DNA of 8,614 bases from Faecalibacterium sp. UBA1762. Its GTDB lineage: Bacteria; Bacillota; Clostridia; Oscillospirales; Ruminococcaceae. The stretch covers positions 1 to 8,614 of the forward strand of contig DCHC01000014.1 in the NCBI GenBank assembly GCA_002314755.1, read 5' to 3'. Positions 5,454-8,614 of this stretch are shown one piece after another. Each line of letters opens with the position of its first letter. The first letter of the stretch is position 1. Under the pieces are notes generated by a model, which was not told the DNA's origin, searched no databases, and was given only the letters and a program-made list of their open reading frames with translations. The position numbers and the translations under genes were made by a program.

Positions 5454-7052
5454 TTAAAGCTTTTTCGGTTTTTTCAGCATCATAACGGCAAGGCCAAACA
5501 GGCTGCCCTTCTTTTTTCGGTAGGCTATGCCGCCGTAATAGGTTCGACCGGGGCGAAAGGATACCACCTCTTTTGCGTCCAGAGCAAAGAAATCTTTGTC
5601 TGCCGTAAAGAAATCTGCTACCTTGCCCTCCTCTAAGCTGCCGAAATCCGCTTGCTCCAGCATGGCCTGCGCCGCATTGCGCGTATAAGCCATCATGGCC
5701 TGGTACGGGGTCAAACTCTCTTCGGGATTATAAAATTCCGTCATGCCCAGCATCTGCAGATACGGGTCCATATCCTGTACCGGGGAATCGGAGGAACCGC
5801 ATAAACAGATTCCGGCATCGTAGATCGATCTCAGCTTTAACCGGTCAAGAATATGTTGTGGCAACACCTTATCGTAGGAATGCAGATACCGCTTATCGAT
5901 CCAGGCGTAGCCGGGTTGCATCATGACTGCATACCTGCCGTGAGAAATTTTTTTCAGGGTTTCATCACTGATAAATTCGCAATGCTCAATGCGGTGAAAA
6001 GGCTTTTGCTCTTTGGGCGGCAGCTTTTCCAGCGCGTTGACCAACCGGTCAATGGCCGCCTCCCCGATTGCGTGAGAGGCGATCTGATAACCCGCCGCGT
6101 CAAACTCCGCCACTGCCCTGTCCGCTGCCTCCTGCGAATAGTAACAGTCCTGCGAAAGACCGGTATCGGTAAAGGGCTCGTAAAATGCCGCAGAATGGGA
6201 CCCGACCGAGCCATCCATTTCCCAATCGCCGCATCCACCAGCACGCAGGCGTTTCAGCAGCGGCGCATACGCTTTCACCCGGTCAAAATCCGTATATTGC
6301 AGGTACAGTCGCACCCTCATATCAAAATGGCGTGCCAGCCTGACAACCAGCTTAGTCGTAATATCTTTTTTGCTGTCGCCGTTTCCCTCCAGTGCGCCCA
6401 CCAGGCAGATGCCGTATTCCGCGCAGTGGTTATGGTAGTTGGCAATGCCCTTTGCCAATGCCGAAAGGTTCAGTGCCTTTCCCATCACATCCAAAATACG
6501 CCCCTGCGCCCGCTCGTTATCCTCTCCCCGTAAAATGCCGCTATGGCCCGCAGGGTCAATACCAATCAGCTGCAGCATCCGGCTGGAAAGCGCCGTAGAA
6601 TGGGCGTCTATAGTATACACCATCACCGCACGGCCGCCGCCCCACTCATCTAACTCCTCCCGGGTGGGCAGGCGTTGCTCATCCATTGCAGTAATGATGT
6701 AATTATAGGCAGCGATCAGCTCGTTCTTTTTTTGCTGCGCGGCATACCGGCGGATCCGCTGCCCTACCCCTTCTACGGTGTGGGGCTGAATACCCTCCGG
6801 TGTAATATCACAGGCGGAAAAGCCAACCGACATCATAGAGACGGTCAATAGAATATGCGAATGGCCGTCAATCAGACCGGGGTATACATGCTGTCCATGT
6901 AAATTGGTTCCGCCGACACATTTTTCTGCCGGCAAATCCTCTTCGGTCGGATAAATTTTGGAAATTCTGCCGTTTTTGACCTCCAATGCGTAAAAAGTAT
7001 CCTGCTCCGAGCGCATGGAGTGAAATATTCCATTATAAAACAGTCTGTTCAT
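5454..7052 (-). CDS. YtcJ-like metal-dependent amidohydrolase (Amidohydro_3 family)
   Basis: The protein has 532 residues, normal for the YtcJ/N-substituted formamide deformylase-like branch of the amidohydrolase superfamily. There is no signal peptide, so it should act in the cytoplasm. Metal-site and barrel landmarks appear in order: PGLIDGHSH with His64 and His66, TIDAHSTALSS near 148, EMDGSVGSHSAAF near 278, ASHAIGEAAID with His327, HRIEHCEF with His357, and CGSSDSPV with Asp422. The C-terminal NAAQAMLEQADFGSLEEGKVADF is the standard closing block of the small beta-sandwich domain. The family hydrolyses amide or related C-N bonds in varied small molecules; the natural substrate is unknown. 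It starts 22 bases after the permease stop, with GGAAAGGA upstream of the ATG, so the two are probably co-transcribed. The hairpin at 5406-5448 ends the unit. Confidence 0.9.
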   Translation of the reverse strand: MNRLFYNGIFHSMRSEQDTFYALEVKNGRISKIYPTEEDLPAEKCVGGTNLHGQHVYPGLIDGHSHILLTVSMMSVGFSACDITPEGIQPHTVEGVGQRIRRYAAQQKKNELIAAYNYIITAMDEQRLPTREELDEWGGGRAVMVYTIDAHSTALSSRMLQLIGIDPAGHSGILRGEDNERAQGRILDVMGKALNLSALAKGIANYHNHCAEYGICLVGALEGNGDSKKDITTKLVVRLARHFDMRVRLYLQYTDFDRVKAYAPLLKRLRAGGCGDWEMDGSVGSHSAAFYEPFTDTGLSQDCYYSQEAADRAVAEFDAAGYQIASHAIGEAAIDRLVNALEKLPPKEQKPFHRIEHCEFISDETLKKISHGRYAVMMQPGYAWIDKRYLHSYDKVLPQHILDRLKLRSIYDAGICLCGSSDSPVQDMDPYLQMLGMTEFYNPEESLTPYQAMMAYTRNAAQAMLEQADFGSLEEGKVADFFTADKDFFALDAKEVVSFRPGRTYYGGIAYRKKKGSLFGLAVMMLKKPKKL

Positions 7053-7074
7053 TTTTTACGGTCATCCTTTCCTA

Positions 7075-8211
7075 TCAGTACGGTACTACCGAGCCTACGC
7101 CCATTAGAATGTACGCCAAAATAATGATGCCGCATACCGTGGCACTGTTGCGTTTTAAGACAGAGGTCTGCCCGATTTTTCGGCAATTCATATAGGCGGG
7201 CACGACCATTACGGCAATGATAATCGAAATCAATCCCCCTGCCGTGCGCATCAGACTCATAAAACCGCCCGGATTGACCAGCGCCAATACCAGCGAGGGC
7301 GCAGTGGCAACCAGCCATGCCAAACGGCTATTCATACGGGTAGTCTCCGCTACAATATCAGATAGCGCTAAAGACAGGGACCAATAGGTTGTCAGCATGG
7401 CAACAACGGTAAACAAGCCACCGACAAGCTGTGCCCACAGGCCAATGCCCGCCGTCCACCCGGTCATGGCAACCTGGGTGACCTGTTCGGATTTTAAGAT
7501 TGCGCAAAAATTAATTACAACAATGATGACAAAGTTATTTAAAAAGCCGAGGAAAACAGCCTTTTTAATTTTTTTGCAGTCTCCGCCCAGCCCCTTTACC
7601 GCCTGCGGTACCGAGAAAAAAGCCGCCAGGGAAAACATCGCCATCCCGTAATAGGCAAGACAACCGCTGAAATTCCGTTCAAGCAAGGGCACAGGATAGG
7701 TTTTGCCGAAAAAGGAAAAAACGGCCAGCAGTGCGATCAAACCGGACATCACCGCAATGGATACCTTTTCCGAAACTCCTACGGCCTTTAGCCCCAAAAG
7801 GACTACCGAAGCAGCAATCAGATAGAAAATCAGCTTGGCAAAAAGGGATGACAGGGATGGAAACAGGCCAACCAGTATTTCCTCCGCACCGGTGATATAA
7901 CCGGTCAGGTTGGTAAAAAGGATAGCGATAAGCAAGCCAAAGAAGCCCACTGTCAAAAGCTTTTTCATCTTTCCGCGAAACAAAAACTGCTCCAGACAGG
8001 CAATAATCTGCCCACCACCCTGTGTTTTCAGGGATAAATCCGCTATCATCAGGTGCAAAACATAGCTGGCGGCAAACGCCACTGCCAGTACGATTACCGC
8101 GTTGATAAAGCCGATACGCTGCGCCAGATATGGCATAGACAGTACCCCACCGCCAATGCCGTATCCGGTAATGATACAGGCTGCCTCCCATGTGGTCAAG
8201 TTCTTTTGCAT
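7075..8211 (-). CDS. Amino-acid permease of the APC superfamily, aromatic/hydroxy amino-acid transporter-like
   Basis: A 378-residue integral membrane protein with about 11 predicted hydrophobic helices, roughly at 9-28, 35-58, 87-106, 124-143, 152-169, 184-203, 219-240, 259-284, 297-315, 321-343 and 357-376. The first helix contains ITGYGIGGGVLSMPYLA, the unwound glycine-rich, substrate- and ion-binding motif typical of APC-fold transporters. The GxGxGGGxLxxPY form and the VPQAVKGLGGD loop near 201-211 resemble the tryptophan/tyrosine permease (HAAAP) branch. Uptake of an amino acid or a derivative by cation symport is the likely role; the specificity is not readable. ATG 8211 follows an excellent AGGAGTGA ribosome binding site. 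The gene is first in an operon with the amidohydrolase, suggesting import followed by intracellular hydrolysis. Confidence 0.87.
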   Translation of the reverse strand: MQKNLTTWEAACIITGYGIGGGVLSMPYLAQRIGFINAVIVLAVAFAASYVLHLMIADLSLKTQGGGQIIACLEQFLFRGKMKKLLTVGFFGLLIAILFTNLTGYITGAEEILVGLFPSLSSLFAKLIFYLIAASVVLLGLKAVGVSEKVSIAVMSGLIALLAVFSFFGKTYPVPLLERNFSGCLAYYGMAMFSLAAFFSVPQAVKGLGGDCKKIKKAVFLGFLNNFVIIVVINFCAILKSEQVTQVAMTGWTAGIGLWAQLVGGLFTVVAMLTTYWSLSLALSDIVAETTRMNSRLAWLVATAPSLVLALVNPGGFMSLMRTAGGLISIIIAVMVVPAYMNCRKIGQTSVLKRNSATVCGIIILAYILMGVGSVVPY

Positions 8212-8614
8212 TTTCTCACTCCTAAAAAAACATTAATAGCATTATACTGTATTTTTTTACTGTGCGCAACAAAAGTTACATAAACGGTCGGTTTTTCATT
8301 GACATTCGCAGCTATGTGTGCTGCGATGGGTTCACAAAGCTCGGCGTTATTCTGAATAATCCGTATGCCCGCAGATATATCGAAGTCCGAGACGCAATGC
8401 GTAACATCGGCGTTAAAGAGTTTTCCTTCTTCAACCTCAGCCATGTAACACCCGATCCGACCCAATTTTGTACTGTAACCCAGCTTGGGCACGAGTACAT
8501 AGAGAAAACCGTCTTCCAGCCGAATTTCTACCGGACAAAATCTATTGATGACCGATTTATCGGCAGTTGCGACCCCTACTGGCACCGTGAATCGAGTAGG
8601 GGAGAATCTCTCTC
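8196..8614 (-). CDS. Unrecognised partial coding segment, strand uncertain
   Basis: I do not recognise this sequence. The minus-strand frame enters from the window edge and stays open to a TGA at 8196-8198, overlapping the permease start by 16 bases. Its plausible part is 8283-8614; the rest runs through the permease promoter and ribosome binding site and is probably read-through. Counting codons by hand over about 100 codons, roughly 40% start with G and about 16% have G second, a normal coding pattern. The product includes VGVATADKSVINRF, EIRLEDGFLYVLVPKLGY and AGIRIIQNNAELCEPIAAH. The exactly opposed plus-strand frame is also open from 8226 to the edge and reads protein-like (LGVILNNPYARRYIEVRD, GHEYIEKTVFQPNFY), but has no ribosome binding site or good start. 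One of the two is probably a real, truncated gene; I lean slightly to the minus strand. Confidence 0.33.
   Translation of the reverse strand, partial: ERFSPTRFTVPVGVATADKSVINRFCPVEIRLEDGFLYVLVPKLGYSTKLGRIGCYMAEVEEGKLFNADVTHCVSDFDISAGIRIIQNNAELCEPIAAHIAANVNEKPTVYVTFVAHSKKIQYNAINVFLGVRKCKRT
8241..8269 (-). promoter_or_regulatory. Promoter of the permease-amidohydrolase operon
   Basis: On the minus strand a perfect TATAAT (8241-8246) is preceded at exactly 17 bases by TTGCGC (8264-8269), a half-match to TTGACA. The leader would be about 25-30 bases and contains the AGGAGTGA ribosome binding site. The surrounding 8212-8282 sequence is clearly AT-rich compared with both sides. Confidence 0.62.
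8552..8602. repeat. Two adjacent inverted repeats at the right edge
   Basis: CCGAT-TT-ATCGG (8552-8563) is a short perfect dyad. Ten bases further, CCCCTACT (8573-8580) and AGTAGGGG (8595-8602) form a perfect eight-base inverted repeat with a 14-base loop. No T-tract follows in either direction, so they do not look like a terminator. They could be a protein- or recombinase-binding site, or chance within a coding segment. Confidence 0.35.

Noticed and set aside
5853..6533. A 226-codon plus-strand frame inside the amidohydrolase gene
   Set aside because: The minus frame holds all amidohydrolase metal-site motifs; the plus frame is an open shadow caused by composition.
1..8614. CRISPR arrays, tRNA and rRNA genes
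   Set aside because: I saw no regularly spaced repeats, no cloverleaf-like segment with TTCRA-type loops and no rRNA-like blocks on either strand.

Overview
This looks like chromosomal DNA of a strictly anaerobic Firmicute, probably a gut-type Clostridia. The evidence is an oxygen-sensitive glycyl radical enzyme with its radical-SAM activase, AGGA-type ribosome binding sites, AT-rich intergenic DNA around moderately GC-rich genes, and an ISL3-type transposase remnant. The taxonomic call is an inference. No rRNA, tRNA or CRISPR array was seen.

Layout. Positions 1-120 (minus) hold the first 37 codons of a PssD/Alg14-like exopolysaccharide glycosyltransferase subunit, ending in a premature stop. 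Positions 121-390 are AT-rich DNA without a convincing gene but with several short dyads. Positions 391-866 (minus) are the 3' part of an ISL3-family insertion sequence whose other end is missing. At 907-2049 (minus) lies a Gfo/Idh/MocA-type NAD(P)-dependent oxidoreductase. It is divergent, across a shared regulatory region (2050-2244), from a glycyl radical enzyme (2245-4437, plus) followed by its dedicated activating enzyme (4501-5394, plus). A strong hairpin at 5406-5448 closes this unit and the convergent one to its right. On the minus strand, an amino-acid permease (7075-8211) precedes a YtcJ-type metal-dependent amidohydrolase (5454-7052), apparently as one operon from a TATAAT promoter at 8241-8269. 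The right edge (8283-8614) is an unrecognised coding-like segment open on both strands.

How the parts may work together. The activase installs a radical on the C-terminal glycine of the glycyl radical enzyme (Gly706), which passes it to Cys383 for catalysis. The enzyme lacks the GCxEP motif of the known dehydratase/lyase members. It reads ACNWPE at that site, and its substrate cannot be assigned. The divergent oxidoreductase, itself with an altered EKP motif, is a candidate partner enzyme; this is inferred from position only. The permease and amidohydrolase form a separate module that could import and hydrolyse an amino-acid-like or N-acylated compound. The most interesting item is the divergent oxidoreductase / glycyl radical enzyme / activase cluster, flanked by mobile-element debris.
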